Assembly: GCA_030490835.1 (NCBI GenBank)
Contig: CM059973.1
Coordinates: 88,991,641-89,055,640 of the forward strand
Length of the DNA: 64,000 nucleotides
Source: Annona cherimola
Lineage: Eukaryota; Streptophyta; Magnoliopsida; Magnoliales; Annonaceae
Reading direction: 5' to 3'
The notes below the pieces were generated by a model. It saw only the letters and a list, made by a program, of their open reading frames with translations. It had not been told where the DNA came from and searched no databases. The position numbers and the translations under genes are program-made. Positions 21,861 to 34,255 of the stretch are shown one piece after another; the first letter of the stretch is position 1; the number at the start of each line of letters is the position of its first letter.

Positions 21861-22266
21861 AAAATGATGTACGAATTTTACATTTCTGGGAATAACTCAA
21901 CCCTTCTATTTTAACATTTTGTTAGCCAATAACATTAATTCAATCTTCTGATTGATTTGATGCTTCCATAACGCAGGTAGTTCGAATCAGATACAATCAT
22001 AATCCAATACCTGGGACCTCGAAGAATGAAAATAAGTTATAATTACATTATTAGTGAAGATTTGAAGGATTCACTTATCAAAATTCATTATTATACTCCC
22101 TTAAGTTATGGATAGGGTATGATAAAATATTGCGCAACAGACAAATACATAATAAAAAATGACTTCAATTAAGATAATCTGTTAACGAATGTCAAGAAAG
22201 CAAGTACTAGATATTTTTAATTCTCACATCCAAAACTTATATATATATACTCACATACACAACATT

Positions 22267-23088
22267 TGAATATCTGATCAGAGAATGATTAGAATATTTT
22301 GTATGATGGGTCGAGTCAACCCCTGAACTACCCCGCTCAATTCCGATTTTACATAGGATTGAGGTAAAAATTTTGACTGGTGAGGTGGGACGGGTTAGGA
22401 TTTAAAACCCGTGTTACACTTTTAAGGGGTGGGGCGGGTCAACTATTTCTTGACTAAATTATTTTTAAAAATTATATGATTTACTTATGTGAACATTGTT
22501 TCGTTGGATAAGTATATTTAACTTTGTAACTTATTAATATGAATATGATTTATGTTGATGTATGTTTAATATTATAACTTGTTAATATGCATATATTTTT
22601 TTCTTAATTGCATATATGTTGCTCAAGTTATCTATTCACTTTTTTATTTTTATCACAGAATATATAATTTATGTTGTTTATATCTTACAAGAAAATGAAT
22701 ATTATTATTTCGTAATTTAACAGTTGGAATTGTAATTCAAAATTTATATCAACGTTTTTTTAAGATTGATATACATATTTATCAAGATTAAGTTGTAAAC
22801 AAAATTATTAATTTTTTTACTAATGATTTGTTATAACAATTACGTTTTACTCACTAAATAGTAAAATATTAAATCATATAACCTTTAAATTTATCATAGA
22901 TATGAATTTATATTGATATGTATATAAATTTTTAAACTTTGACCCACTTTGTAAACATGGCCTATAATCCTAATCAGACCGACCCGGTATAAAAAAATAA
23001 GGTAAAACAGAATTTTTTAAATATAAGATTAGGGTTGATCACACCTTCAACCCGCACCCATTTTCACCCGATCCTGAATATCTGATCA
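22267..23088. mobile_element. About 794-bp insertion flanked by a 14-bp direct repeat
   Basis: TGAATATCTGATCA occurs at 22267-22280 and at 23075-23088. The enclosed segment is AT-rich in the middle but has GC-richer ends containing GGGTCGAGTCAACCC, GGGTGGGGCGGGTC and, near the right end, GACCGACCCGG and AACCCGCACCC. These repeated name-like words are typical of non-autonomous plant elements. No coding frame, no poly-A tail and no obvious TIR are seen, so the class is open. Confidence 0.5.
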
Positions 23089-23341
23089 TCTAGCTACTGC
23101 CTGTACTGCCCGTTTGTCATTATCTATTTCTGTCAGCCAGGATAGCATGAATTCCTTAAAAGTTCAAGCGTTTGCCAACAAAATAAGAAAAAGGGAATAA
23201 CGACAAAGTTCACATGCTTTTCTCTGCCAGCTTGAATGATCAGTGCAATTCTAGAATTTTAAGAAAATTACTTAAAATTTTCATACCGATCAAAGAAAAT
23301 ATTGATACAGTCGACTACTTTTGATCACATTACATTACAAG

Positions 23342-23610
23342 TAGGCATTTGCTGGCGCTCATAGTGTAATGCCAATGACATAGAAAATTTTGAATTGTAA
23401 GAAAATAATGTGATATGACAAAGACAATGATAAAGAGTAAAGAGAATAAAATTAAAATAGATATGTTAGTTGGGTGGATAGTTGCGTAGAAATGATTAAA
23501 AAGTAGAGTTGTTATATAAGACAATGTGAAGCAACAATTAACAAATAGAGTAGTTATGAAAAGTAAAAAGTTTTAACTTGACTTTTTTTGTTATTGCCAA
23601 ATGCACCCCA
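23342..23610 (+). mobile_element. Family-D (Tourist-like) MITE
   Basis: Ends read TAGGCATTTGCTGGC and GCCAAATGCACCCC. The internal sequence matches the 51043-51333 copy in the same orientation (AATGTGATATGACAAAG, AAAGAGAATAAAATTAAAATAG, GTAGAAATGATTAAAAAGTAG, AGTAAAAAGTTTTAACTTG). Confidence 0.7.
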
Positions 23611-23689
23611 TTAATGCTTAATAAAAAATTCATTCATTTTATATATTTATCATCATTTATAGTATTTTAAAAACTCTTTTATTCATTTA

Positions 23690-24050
23690 TTATCATTATG
23701 CATAAACCCCATCTACAAATATATAAAAGCAACATAATAAAATAATATAATGTTAAATATCAATTTTAAAGTTATATTTTAACGTCTAAATCATCTAAAA
23801 TATAATTTTATGTAGATAAATAATTTTATAAAATATTATTATATTTTAGTATAGAATGTAATGGGTTTAGGCAATTTTCACAATATACACATGAATATAT
23901 ATTTTTCAGTAAATGTGGCTCATTATATGTATTTGATTTAGATGAAACTTATTCTACTAGCAAAACAAATAATATTAAATATAATAAATGAATTGAATTT
24001 TCCAACATGCATCAAAATCTTAAAATTTGTAGAAGTTATTTAGAAGCAAT
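23690..24050. mobile_element. Family-B MITE, diverged
   Basis: It contains CATAAACCCCATCTACAAAT, ATTTTAAAGTTATATTTTAA, CGTCTAAATCATCTAAAAT, TAGATAAATAATTTTATAAA and TAAATGTGGCTCATTATATG, then ATTTAGATGAAACTTATTC. These blocks are in the same order in other family-B copies in this window. Confidence 0.6.
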
Positions 24051-24374
24051 GCTCAATGACGAAATAAAAGAATTTATGAACTACCAATACATACATATAC
24101 CGGGAAAGCACTTGAGCCAGCTAACATACCAAAGAAAATTGTTACATATGTCATGTTTAAGCCTTATTTTGTTGTCTAAATGATACCTAACTCATTCATT
24201 AATTTTTAATTTTAATATTATGCATATAGCTAGGAACCAAAAATTATCTCAATTAGAGATTCGTTTTAGTCAAAAAATAAAATTAATTTGAGAGTAACAT
24301 TAATTTGTAAAAAAATTTCGTTTGTTAAAAACATCTCATAAATTATAAATCAAATATTTAAACCTTTGCCATTG

Positions 24375-24550
24375 CTTAGATGCTCAAGTGGGTAGCGTGA
24401 GTGTGTATAAAATGTATAAGTGAAAGGTCCAAGATCCAAATATTGAGTAGAGGCAATAGCCTCGTTATTACGCTCTTAGAGTATATCTGTATTATATTAG
24501 GTGTCTGGTCATCCAAGTTAGGTGACACAATCAAAACAAAAAAAAACATT
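24375..24550 (+). mobile_element. Possible SINE-like segment
   Basis: GATGCTCAAGTGGGTAGCG is A-box-like and AAGGTCCAAGATCC is a degenerate B box. About 100 bp later an AAAACAAAAAAAAAC tail occurs. No flanking duplication was found, so this is tentative. Confidence 0.3.
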
Positions 24551-24967
24551 TAGACATTCCGTTCATTTCATCTAAAAATAATATTTGTATATAATTTTAT
24601 AATAGTATAGGACTTTATTCAATGAATTTAAGAAAATTTTAACATTCCTGTATATTTATGTGACCCATATTGGATTTCAATTTAAATGATTTTTAGTATT
24701 TTCGTTAAATAGAAGGTATTGAATATATAATCAATGAATGAATTAGATTTTGTGTAACCATTTAAAAATGAGGCCTAAATATGACAAAATATACTGATTT
24801 ACTTTGTTACATCAATCATGCACAAGTGCTATAATCCAAAGAAAGATCATGCACAAGTGCTTAACACACATATATACAAGTAATTTTTTTGAAGTGTTAT
24901 ATACAAGTAATTAAAAGCAAAAAATTAATCAATTCGGACTTTCATAATTTGTTGGGCTTTATATATA

Positions 24968-25362
24968 TAGATATCCATCTCTTACATGGTATAGTTGACT
25001 GTAACACAATTTATGAAACAATCGACTTAAAAATAGGCCTCGCATACATTTAAAATGTATCAATACTTTATCCAATTATTTATTTATGTATAAAAACTAT
25101 GCCTTATATAGTTTACATGTTGAAAAAATACTTTGAGATTGTTATTTATATTTAATTATTTAATTATATTGAATTTATACTATTTTTAGACAGGACCCAT
25201 ATATATATATATTTAATTTTGATGGAAATTGGTATGCTAATAAAATAAACAATTTTAAATATAATGGGTAAAATAGATTATTATTTTATGATCATACGAA
25301 ACTTATTTTTAACCAACTGAACCATAACTTGTGGTATAATTAACTACACTTAATCTTTTCTG
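24968..25362. mobile_element. Family-A (TA-microsatellite-associated) MITE, diverged
   Basis: It shows the family-A order in inverse orientation to the 53358 copy: GTTTACATGTTGAAAAAATAC, TTGTTATTTATATTTAATTA, TTGATGGAAATTGGTATGC, TTTTAAATATAATGGGTAAAAT and TTATGATCATACG. Termini are AGATATCCATCT and GTAGATATCT. A TA tract precedes it (24959-24969). Confidence 0.55.
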
Positions 25363-26730
25363 TAGATATCTATTTGTCTGTCACGCTCTCACCTCGATTA
25401 CCTTGAAATTGCGTGCAAGGAAGGTGAAAGGAGCCCACTAATTTCTTCTAAAGATGATGTACATTGAATCTGTGAGTTAGGACGAGAACAAGGTCAGCCT
25501 AGCTCTGATCAGCCGGTCAAGCTTTTCAGACAAGTTACTTGAGATAACGCCCGTAATGGGCTGTTTCGTACGTAATTCGCGATTCCACGTCTAATAAAAA
25601 AAGAAGTAAATATTTAGAATTGCAGAAATGTTAATTATCTTCAAGTATAGTTTTATCTCTTAACAAGAAAATGAAATCTTTGTTCCAGACAAAATAGAGA
25701 TCACAGGTACCCACATGCAAATATAGGGGTTTTTGCATTATGGTCTCTCTAATTATGTGTATTTGTTTCTTAACCAATGAATTCGTCATATTTGTTTTTT
25801 AAATCTTGTAAGTTTGTACTCTTTGTATTTTGAACCCTCCTATCAGAACACCCAACTAAGGTTGTCATTCGTAAATTAATAGTCTAAAATACTTTTATGT
25901 TTTATTTAAGTTAATTCATGAAGATGAGTTGACTTATATAAGCTTATAGAACAATTTTATATCACCTAATTGAGTTAAGTCATTACCACAAGTTTACTTA
26001 AATTTGCAGACAATGTTATTTTTGTTATAACTAAATTGAGTCAATTCATTTCATGAGTCGACTTCTTTTCCCGGCAATATTGTTATTAAAAAATTTATAT
26101 GGTAGCTATTGATAAATTTTTCATCCGTTCGGCAACTTGCATCAACAGCAAAGTTTAAAATAAAAATTTAAAAAGAAAATATGTGGATTAAAAATTAAGT
26201 ATAAACTGTTAAAGGGACCAAAATGCAAATAACCTGTATTAAATTTTTTTTTTTTCTGCTTGTACTTGTGGAGTTTTAATCAATTCTTGAGCCGAAATTA
26301 ATCCCATTGAGAAAAGAATGATAATTTGGAAATAAAAATGAATAAAGATCAAACATACAAAATTTTTATGAATAATAATTAAACAAAATTATTAGCATAA
26401 ATAAATACGAAATTTTGACAGCGCTATGATTCAACGAACATCACTCGAATTAACTTGAGAGCATTATAGCTAGCTAGCCAGCCAGCCAGCCCGCCAACCT
26501 CACAAAAAGCTGATTGAAATGATCTTGTCCATTTTGGCGTGTCATTTTAGTTGCTTCAATCATTTTTTTTTTCCATGTTCATGCTCGAACATGATCAAAA
26601 CCGGATGAGTTAGGCTGGATTTGCAAGGATTCGGAAAACGACACTTACAGTGCTGCTGGCGTGGGGGACCACCCTCCATTATGTACATACACACATATAT
26701 ATGAAAATATTAATCATATTCATATTCCAT
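25363..26730. other. AT-rich spacer without recognisable gene
   Basis: I see no gene, RNA gene or complete mobile element. A GCTAGCTAGCCAGCCAGCC tract lies at 26470-26490. Confidence 0.5.
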
Positions 26731-26732
26731 CC

Positions 26733-27077
26733 TAGCAGTGTAGTCTACTGTAAAATGGTTAAGTAAACTTGATCACGAAAATAACATCTATCATATCTAT
26801 TGTGTTTAAAATTATTTACTTTTATAGCATTTCAATTTTTATCCAAACTAAACATATGTATGACCTCATCTTAAAATGATACAAAATCAACTCGATAAAA
26901 TAGTTTACCATAAATATTAGCTTTAAAGTTGTATTTTTAACATTTAAACTTTCTAAAATATTATCTTTATATAGATAAATGATTACATAAAATATTATTT
27001 CATTCTAATACATGTGGTGCTCATTTCGCAGTGGATCGTACTATGATTATAATACAATCCAACTGTACTGGATGAAT

Positions 27078-27112
<35 letters not shown>
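26733..27112. mobile_element. Family-A MITE ending in a (TA)n microsatellite
   Basis: Internal blocks include ACATATGTATGACCTCATC, TTAAAATGATACAAAATCAA, AATAAAATAGTTTACC, AGCTTTAAAGTTGTATTTTTAA and GTGGTGCTCATTTCGCAG. The subterminal AGCAGTGTAGTCTACTG and CCAACTGTACTGGATG resemble GTGCAG-type ends. It abuts (TA)n at 27083-27112. Confidence 0.6.
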
Positions 27113-27119
<7 letters not shown>

Positions 27120-27160
27120 TGAAGAGGGTTCCAAGAAGTATCCCCGTGTATATATATGCA

Positions 27161-27519
27161 GCTCAAGCTAAGTAATGATTTACTTGACCCACGCTAATAA
27201 ATTTATTTATTAATTTTTTTACTTTTTTAATAAACTTGTTAATCTAGATGTATTTAAAATATAAATTAAGTATTACCATTTTTAAATATGTGCGTATTTT
27301 TTGACTTTTAAACATAGGATTTTTAAACCATTTTTAATGGTTGAAAATTAGTAAAAGAACTTTATGTTTAAAAATATAAAAAATATATATATCAAAAATG
27401 ATAAAACTTGATTTATATATTAAATACACTTAGATTAATAATTTTGTGAAAAACAAAAAAGTTTTTTAAATAGCTTTTTTAGAGTGGGTTAAGTAACTTA
27501 TTATTTAGTCCACACTAAC
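27161..27519. mobile_element. Family-C palindromic MITE
   Basis: It begins GCTCAAGCTAAGTAATGATTTACTTGACCCAC and ends with the inverse GTGGGTTAAGTAACTTATTATTTAGTCCACAC-like sequence (given in pieces: GAGTGGGTTAAGTAACTT and TTATTTAGTCCACACTAA). The internal pair AATCTAGATGTATTTAAA and TTAAATACACTTAGATTA is also inverted. The full length of about 360 bp can pair with itself. Confidence 0.65.
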
Positions 27520-27654
27520 AAAATCATGTCTAATATACATATAAAATATATCGGCTCGCTACTATGTAATCTACTTTATTTTTAATCTCTTAATAGTTCA
27601 TGAAAAATTTACTCTATTTATTATATTTAAAATAATTGATATTATCATGAAAGT

Positions 27655-27985
27655 TCTTTTATTTGTTTAGTACCCTCATATATGAGCTCTACCTATAAAT
27701 GTTTAAAATCATCATAATAAAATAAATTAATACTAAAAATAATTTTTAAATAGTATATTTAATATTTAAACCATTTAAAATATCATTACAATACGAATAG
27801 ATGACTTTATAAAGTATTATACTCTCTAATATGTATGTAAATATATCTAAGCATTTTAAAAATCTACATGTGATTATATTTATTTTTAAGTAAATGTGGC
27901 CCGTGTATACATTTGATTTGAATGAAACTTAATATCAATATTAAATATAATGAATAGATCTAATGTTGTATCAATCACCACCGTC
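27655..27985. mobile_element. Family-B MITE, diverged
   Basis: Blocks GAGCTCTACCTATAAATG, ATTTAAACCATTTAAAATATC, ACGAATAGATGACTTTATAA, TAAGTAAATGTGGCCCGTG and TTGAATGAAACTTAATATC appear in family-B order, followed by AATATAATGAATAGATC. Confidence 0.6.
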
Positions 27986-27989
27986 ATTT

Positions 27990-29030
27990 TAAAAACAAAG
28001 AGGATTATGCGAAATCCTTCTAACGTAGAAGTAAATCCGATATATTTTTGAGAAATAAATATTAATCCATGATTTTAATCGATCTAGGTTGAAGAAGACT
28101 AATTGAATCAGGCAGCTCAAACACAGGTAGCTATTTCTTCCAGAACTGTTCGTTAATTTGTTGCGCCATAATTCCAAAGTCATTACCCACTAATTCTCAA
28201 TTAGTTAGGCACTGGATTTTGAAAAATATAATTTCATAAAAAGAGTGAGAGAACGAGGAGAGCGAGTAACGCCAACTAGATATTTACGAACCATTGACAG
28301 TGACAGGAGCAGATATTTCATGGGTTTGATGGACATCTTCCACGTGGGGCCCGTCCTCGCTGCAGGCTTATAATTAGCTGATGATCATCAGATGCGAAGT
28401 GCATAAGGGCATGTTTAGGTGAATTTGGAAAAAGGTTAATTAATTCCCAATATATCTGATTCAAACATTTTCTTGGATTGATGCAATTTATTATCACTTT
28501 TAACAATTCTGTTTTTTATATTTTATGTTTTTATTAAAAAATATTTTTTTGATCATGTTAACTTATATTTTGCTAATGATACAAGTATTATTTTCAAATT
28601 AAATGTTCCTTTCGAATGCAACGTCTCAAATATATCTTTTTTAATCGCCCTTGATTAAAACTAGCAGTGTCAACAAAAAAAAAAAAAAAAAAAACACTAA
28701 ATTTCAGACGTCAATTATTTGCAAACAACAACGGTCTATTAGCAAAGAATATATCCTCATTATATGCAATGAATATAATATTGTTGCATATAAAGATGGA
28801 AGCTCCAAGCCTATTTTTTCGTTTAATATATTGTAAATCTAAACCATTTATCAGGTTTATCTATATGTATTTATTTACGATATTAAAAATTTTATATTAT
28901 AAAATTTTATATACTATATTTATGCTACACATTTTAAAAATTTTTAGATAACTACATTTCAAAATTTTAATAATGTGCATTGTATTTTTGAATTATAGTT
29001 TCATTATTTACATGTAATTATATATTTTAA
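27990..29030. other. AT-rich spacer without recognisable gene
   Basis: No supported gene. It contains an A(20) run near 28674-28694. Short frames around it are low-complexity. Confidence 0.45.
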
Positions 29031-29039
29031 ATAGGTATG

Positions 29040-29350
29040 TCTTAGTCGCCACTTAGATGACCAAGTAATTGACATGAATAAGTTAATTAGTTATAAGATG
29101 GCCGTTTTATTTTCGAAATTTAGCATAAATATTTGCCTGATTATTCTTTCAAAGTTGTTTTCCATTTGTTACAAAAAAAGTTAACATGAGTTAGTTAACT
29201 ATTTAAAAAGTTGTTTTATTGTTATTTGAGAGTTTATTGTCTTACTTGTTGATATTTAGAAACTTGTAGTCTCTCTTGGAAAATTATAAAAATTGTCTCA
29301 GGCTTGATTGTATAAATTAAGATACAATGTAAACATATATTAATAAAAAA
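29040..29350 (+). mobile_element. Old, diverged SINE related to copies 1-4
   Basis: The 3' half keeps the family tail in order: TTGTAGTCTCTCTTGG, TTATAAAAATTGTCTCAGG, AGATACAATGTAAACATATATT, then an A-rich end. The head is eroded and no duplication is detectable. Confidence 0.45.
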
Positions 29351-29919
29351 TCCGTTTCCCGTAAGTTACAAAAAAAAGAATGTATGCCCTATCTAAGACT
29401 GATTTACATGATTTTCGTTACAAAGATGGGTGGGATTGGAATCATTTTCGTAATCCTAGCTGCCACTAATGATATTACATTAATCGGCTATTTTATGGCC
29501 GTCAATACTACCGGAAAATTAGGCTGAAATTAGTAGTTATTATACCGGGCATCATTTAAAATCTTCAGGAGCATGTACGCATAGCCAACGGCCAACCACA
29601 TGCTTCATGCTTCATGCTTCATCCAACTCAGGTCGCCCGTGGGGACGCACGCACACTCACTCTCTCTCTCTTTTTTTTATTTGGATATCAAAAGGTGTAT
29701 AGCTCCAGCCGCCCTCCAAAAGCCGAGTGTTCAGAGGAGGAAGTGCTGCACATTCATTCACAAAAGAATCTGAAGCACTAAGTATCCTTGAATTCCATGT
29801 GATTTCCAAATTGGATTCATGATTCATTTACCTGGGGATACGCCTCTCATTCATAATATGTAGGTCCCGGCTGAAAATTGAAATACAAACAAGTATGTAT
29901 ATATAAAGAGAGAGAGTTG

Positions 29920-30265
29920 TTATGGTGTAGCGCAACTGCATCAGAATAGCTGTATATTTGCCCAAAAAATGGGCCCCACAAATATTAAAATACAATAAAA
30001 CTTTATATAGTTATTTTTTTATATATAAATTTTATAACAAATGGTTTACGTGTTGAAAAAACCACTTTAAAGTTGTTATTTATATCAAACTATTTTATTA
30101 CATTAAATTTGTACTATTTTCAAATGGAGTCCATATACATATCCGATTGGAATGAAAATTGATATGTTAATAAAATACATTATTCTAAATATAATGAGTG
30201 GAGTAGATTTTAATTTTATCATCATGTAGGGCGCATTTTAGCGCCATTGCACTTAAATATGTCTC
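29920..30265. mobile_element. Family-A MITE
   Basis: It contains AATGGGCCCCACAAATATT, TTTATAACAAATGGTTTACG, TGTTGAAAAAACCACTTTAA, ATGGAGTCCATATACATATC, TTGGAATGAAAATTGATATG and AATATAATGAGTGGAGTAG, ending GGGCGCATTTTAGCGCC. A short TATATATAAAGAGAGAG tract flanks it on the left. Confidence 0.65.
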
Positions 30266-30278
30266 ATGTATATATACG

Positions 30279-30658
30279 AGAACTTTTCCTGTGCAGTGAA
30301 GCTGCACTATAATTAACGATGCATTTAACCTAAAATGGGCCCATATGTATTTAAATATATTGATTCTTTATACAATAATTTATCTATATATAAATTTTAT
30401 AACAAATAATTTACTTATTGAAAAAATAACTTTAAAGTTGTTATTTACATTAAACTATTTTATTATATTAAATTTGTATAATTTTTAGATGAGGTCTATA
30501 TACATATCCAATTGGGATGAAAATTGGTCTGGTAATAGAAAACATAATTGTAAATACAATGGGTGGAATAAATTATAATTTTATGATCACATGAGACCCA
30601 TTTTGAGACAACTAAACCATAGTTATTGTGCAATGAAGCTGCATCTGAATATTTCTCT
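30279..30658. mobile_element. Family-A MITE, second tandem neighbour
   Basis: Termini GAGAACTTTTCCTGTGCAGTG and CAATGAAGCTGCATCTG...ATTTCTC form imperfect inverted repeats with GTGCAG cores. Internal order matches 29920-30265 (TTATAACAAATAATTTACTT, TAACTTTAAAGTTGTTATTT, ATTGGGATGAAAATTGG, TACAATGGGTGGAATAAAT). A GTATATATAC tract separates the two elements. Confidence 0.75.
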
Positions 30659-30689
30659 CCATCTCTGTCTCTCTTTCTCAATGATCTTA

Positions 30690-31050
30690 TTAGCCTAACC
30701 TAAGTAAATGCCTTGCTTAGTTACCTCAAATAACCTATGTACAATAATTTTTTCTTTATATACTTGTTTATCTAAGTGTATTTAATATATAAACCAAAAT
30801 TTACCAATTTTGGATATGTATACATATTTTTTTGAGATTTTTAAAGATAGAGATACTTTAAATACATATATATATTTAAAATTATTAAAAATTTATACAC
30901 TTATTCAAAAATGGTAAAACTTAATTTATATGTTAAATACACTCAGATAAATAAGTGTACGAAGAAAAAACACAAAAAAAGTTATTGTAAATAGGTTATT
31001 TGAGGTAGGCTATGCAAGACACTTGCTTAGCTTGGGCTAACAATATCGTT
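30690..31050. mobile_element. Family-C palindromic MITE
   Basis: Left end TTAGCCTAACCTAAGTAAAT and right end ACTTGCTTAGCTTGGGCTAA are inverted repeats. Inner arms also pair (TTATCTAAGTGTATTTAA with TTAAATACACTCAGATAA). There is no coding capacity. It is the best-preserved member of the family with copies at 35780 and 60433. Confidence 0.8.
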
Positions 31051-32600
31051 TCTCTGTATATATAGGCAGGTTAAGAGGGAAGGCATGATATAAAGCAGAA
31101 TAAAAATTGGGAGTATCCCATTTGGAATGGTAGCATGTGAGCCCATGTGTTAGCAAAAAATGCTGCTAAATCTAGCCGAACTTAGTGGATCTGGAGAGGA
31201 AATCAACTAGATTTCCTAGTTCATCAAATTCATTTGAATTTTTTTATATAGTTGTTATACACAAAAACTTTTACTTCAAAAAAAAAAAAATTAAGAGTAT
31301 CTTCTTAAATGTTTATGTTCTCTTTATAGAGTTTATTTATCCAATTCTTAATTTTTAAATAATTACTATTAGAGTAACTTGCAAATATGCTTAAGTAATT
31401 TGATTATAATTGTAAATATACCTACTTAGTTTTAAAATTTGCAAATAACCTATAGAGTTTAACTTTAATTATAATTGCAAATATACTTAGGCCCTAAAAA
31501 TTAGACTGAATCTTAAAAGTCAACAAAAGCATAACCCGTGGTATGACATGCGGACGTGTGAGTTTTGATCTTAGTTTTCGGTGCTAAGAGGAGTATGGTT
31601 TTCATTATAATCCAATATAATAAAAAACTTGAAGCTTATAAAAGTTTCAAATTTCACACCATTCAACACAATTTCCTGCTCGGCAACATTCAAGGAATTT
31701 AAATGAAATATGAATGGGATTGATTTTTTTTATTCCCAAATTTTTTTCATCTTTTCAATACACTTTTTTATTTCCCAACATATAATGAGATATAATCTTG
31801 TTAATCTGGACTACCTTACATATTTTTAATTTTTAAAAGTTTTTATGAAACTGATATTTTAAATATATTTAACTTATAGAATAAATCTTTAACATTTTTA
31901 AAGACATGTATAAATTTTTTATTTTTAAACATGGAGATATTTTAGTTATTTTCAATAGTTGACTGTGTCATTTTTCTTATTTATAATACTATTTTTTGAA
32001 TCCTAGCAGACAACCACCTTTCGCCATTTAATATTGATTGTCATTTTATTCAAGCTTTTGCGAACACCTTAGAAGCTCATTCAAGTTTAATACAACTTGT
32101 TAGAATTAATAAAAACCCCATAAAATTGCATTAAAATCCTTTATACTTTAGAAAATTCTTTCATAGATTTCTTAAGTTTTAATATAAAATAATTTTAAAA
32201 TTTATTAATTTCTTTATGGACTTGTGAGCTTTCAAGTTGTAGTAAAATTTAAAAGAGTTGAACAGAATTTAATGAAAATTAAAAAAATTTAAAAGTTCAA
32301 CTAAATTTGATGTAGTTTAACAAAATTTATTTGCAAGTGAAAGCTCATTTATATCATGGAGCCGACCTACATCTAATGATGTAAAAAGTGTTGGTTAGGG
32401 ATCTCAGTTGCATAGAAAGGAAGCGATGTTGTGATTGCTTGGATGACTAAATGCTTGATTTGAGTGTGTTATAAGTGAATTAAGGATGTATAGGGTAGAG
32501 GTTTAAAATTTGAAGTTAGGTAAAAATATTTAACTCGTTATTCCTCTCGTAAAGTTATCATCTGTCAGTTATCTCAAGTTCAAATTCTGCTTGTTAATGA
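31051..32600. other. AT-rich spacer without recognisable gene
   Basis: No supported gene. A family-C-like internal fragment may lie at about 31800-31970. A B-box-like GTTCAAATTC at about 32578 sits next to SINE copy 4 but is too short to call. Confidence 0.4.
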
Positions 32601-32605
32601 CGAGG

Positions 32606-32890
32606 ATAGATAGATATATCTTTTTTTAATGAGTATTTACACATTACAATCTCAACTGATATTAAAATTAAGTCCTGAGACGTTCTTACAATTTTTAAGG
32701 CATTCTTACGATTTGCTAACAATTATTTACTTTTTTCTAGTTTTTCCAACCGGTGGACGGCTTCCACAACACTAGAGAGACTCACAACGCCACCACTTCT
32801 AGAATGCTGCTGCGGAGTTTTGATCCCACGACCGCCCAACTTGTGGGGCCGTCTGAGGCATGACCTCAGTGGCATAGATGGATATATCTT
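32606..32890 (-). mobile_element. SINE copy 4, minus strand, 17-bp target-site duplication
   Basis: Body 32623-32873 lies between ATAGATAGATATATCTT (32606-32622) and ATAGATGGATATATCTT (32874-32890), one mismatch in 17. On the minus strand it has a GTGGGATCAAAACTCC B-box region and the shared tail TTGTAAGAACGTCTCAGGAC, then an A-rich end. It is more diverged than copies 1-3. Confidence 0.85.
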
Positions 32891-33119
32891 AGCTTCTGGG
32901 CGAAAAACGAGAGAGGGACCTCTCAATCCGATCGAACCTCTTGTACTTGAGAAGAGATTCTTGCCAAAACTTGGGCTGAGTTTGGCCCGAACGGGCTGGG
33001 AACAGTGCTGAAACTCAGCATTTCTCGGCCCAAACTCGATTTCTCAGCCCGAACCCTACCGAATTCAAACAACTCTCGGTTTGCCTGAACCCGAAGTTAT
33101 ATTTGAAAATATTATTATT

Positions 33120-34255
33120 TTATATTATACATCAACATCAGCCGGCTCAGCTCAGCTGCCGTCCTATCTTGCCAGCCTTTCGATTTCGAGTTTCACAACT
33201 CTTAACCCTTTTCGCGTTCTGCGTTTCCGACTCTTGCCATCTCGGGCTTTTCTCTGTCTGCTGCGCGTACTCGTTCGAGCATTCCAGCTTTCGAAGTCAG
33301 CAAGAAAACTCGACGCGCTATCGCACAACCGTTTGATTGCTGTATTTCCCGTGGATCTACGGGATAGAGGAGGCTGCCCAGCACCAGGGAGGCGACATCT
33401 TGTTGCAGCGGTTCGTGGATCACCAGATGGCGAATGTCGGGTTTTGAAGATGTCACTAGTAGGCAGCTGCGCATGCATGACTTCTCGTAGGAAATGTACC
33501 GACTTCCTCCTATAAGAGATGATAATGGGTTTGTCTTGGAGGCTCATGATGATGTAACAGAAGAGGCTCCTCTTGCTGAAGGTCCTAGCGCTCAAACAAC
33601 CTCATCAAAAGGCAATGAACATTGTACCAGAGAAGAGGGGAAAAGTGAATTATCCCTTGCCTTCCTCTTCGACGGAGTAGCGGCAAAAGTTCCCTAGTCG
33701 ATATTCGATCGCCTTGAGGCCGAATAGACTGAGATTAGTGTTCTTCCCTCCCCCGCCAATTAGTGCTTCTCCCCTGCCAAGGAGAAATCCACCTTCAAAA
33801 TGTAAAATATCATTCGATTCCTTTCCTCCGATGCCTAGAAGACAAAGAACGTGGAAAGTCGACGCCTTACCTGACTTCCTTTTCCTTGCATCAATTCCTT
33901 CCTAGAAGAGGACACTGTTCATCTAACTCTGCATGCATTTCTGCGTTTACGCCGAACGACTCTATCTGCCTTTCCACGTTTCCGCCAAACGACTTTGCGT
34001 CTTTTGCGATTACCAATTCGTGAGTTCTCGGCCGAACGGACGTATTCTCTGCACACTTTCTTCTCCAGCCACGGCTCAGCGCCCGTCCCTGATCCTTCCC
34101 GACTGTCCCTAGCTCCCTGCGCCGGCGTCAGTCCCTGTCCCTGTGCTGCCGCGCCGGTCCCTGCCCCTGTCCCTGCACCGGCAGCGCCCGTCCCTACCCG
34201 TCCCTGTGCCGGCATTGCCCGGCCATCTGCTTCGTTGCTTCCAGTCTAAACGCCC
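33120..34255. other. GC-rich island of unknown origin
   Basis: This 1.1-kb stretch is clearly GC-richer than its surroundings. It contains overlapping frames on both strands up to 144 aa, a short frame starting MYRLPPIRDDNGFVLEAHDD (33494), and at 34050-34220 an irregular array of CCCTGTCCCTG and CGCCGG words. Upstream (32960-33080) lie GGCCCGAACGGGCTGG words like those near hAT ends. No frame shows a domain I can name. It may be a transposon-captured gene fragment, a processed pseudogene or a broken element. Confidence 0.35.
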
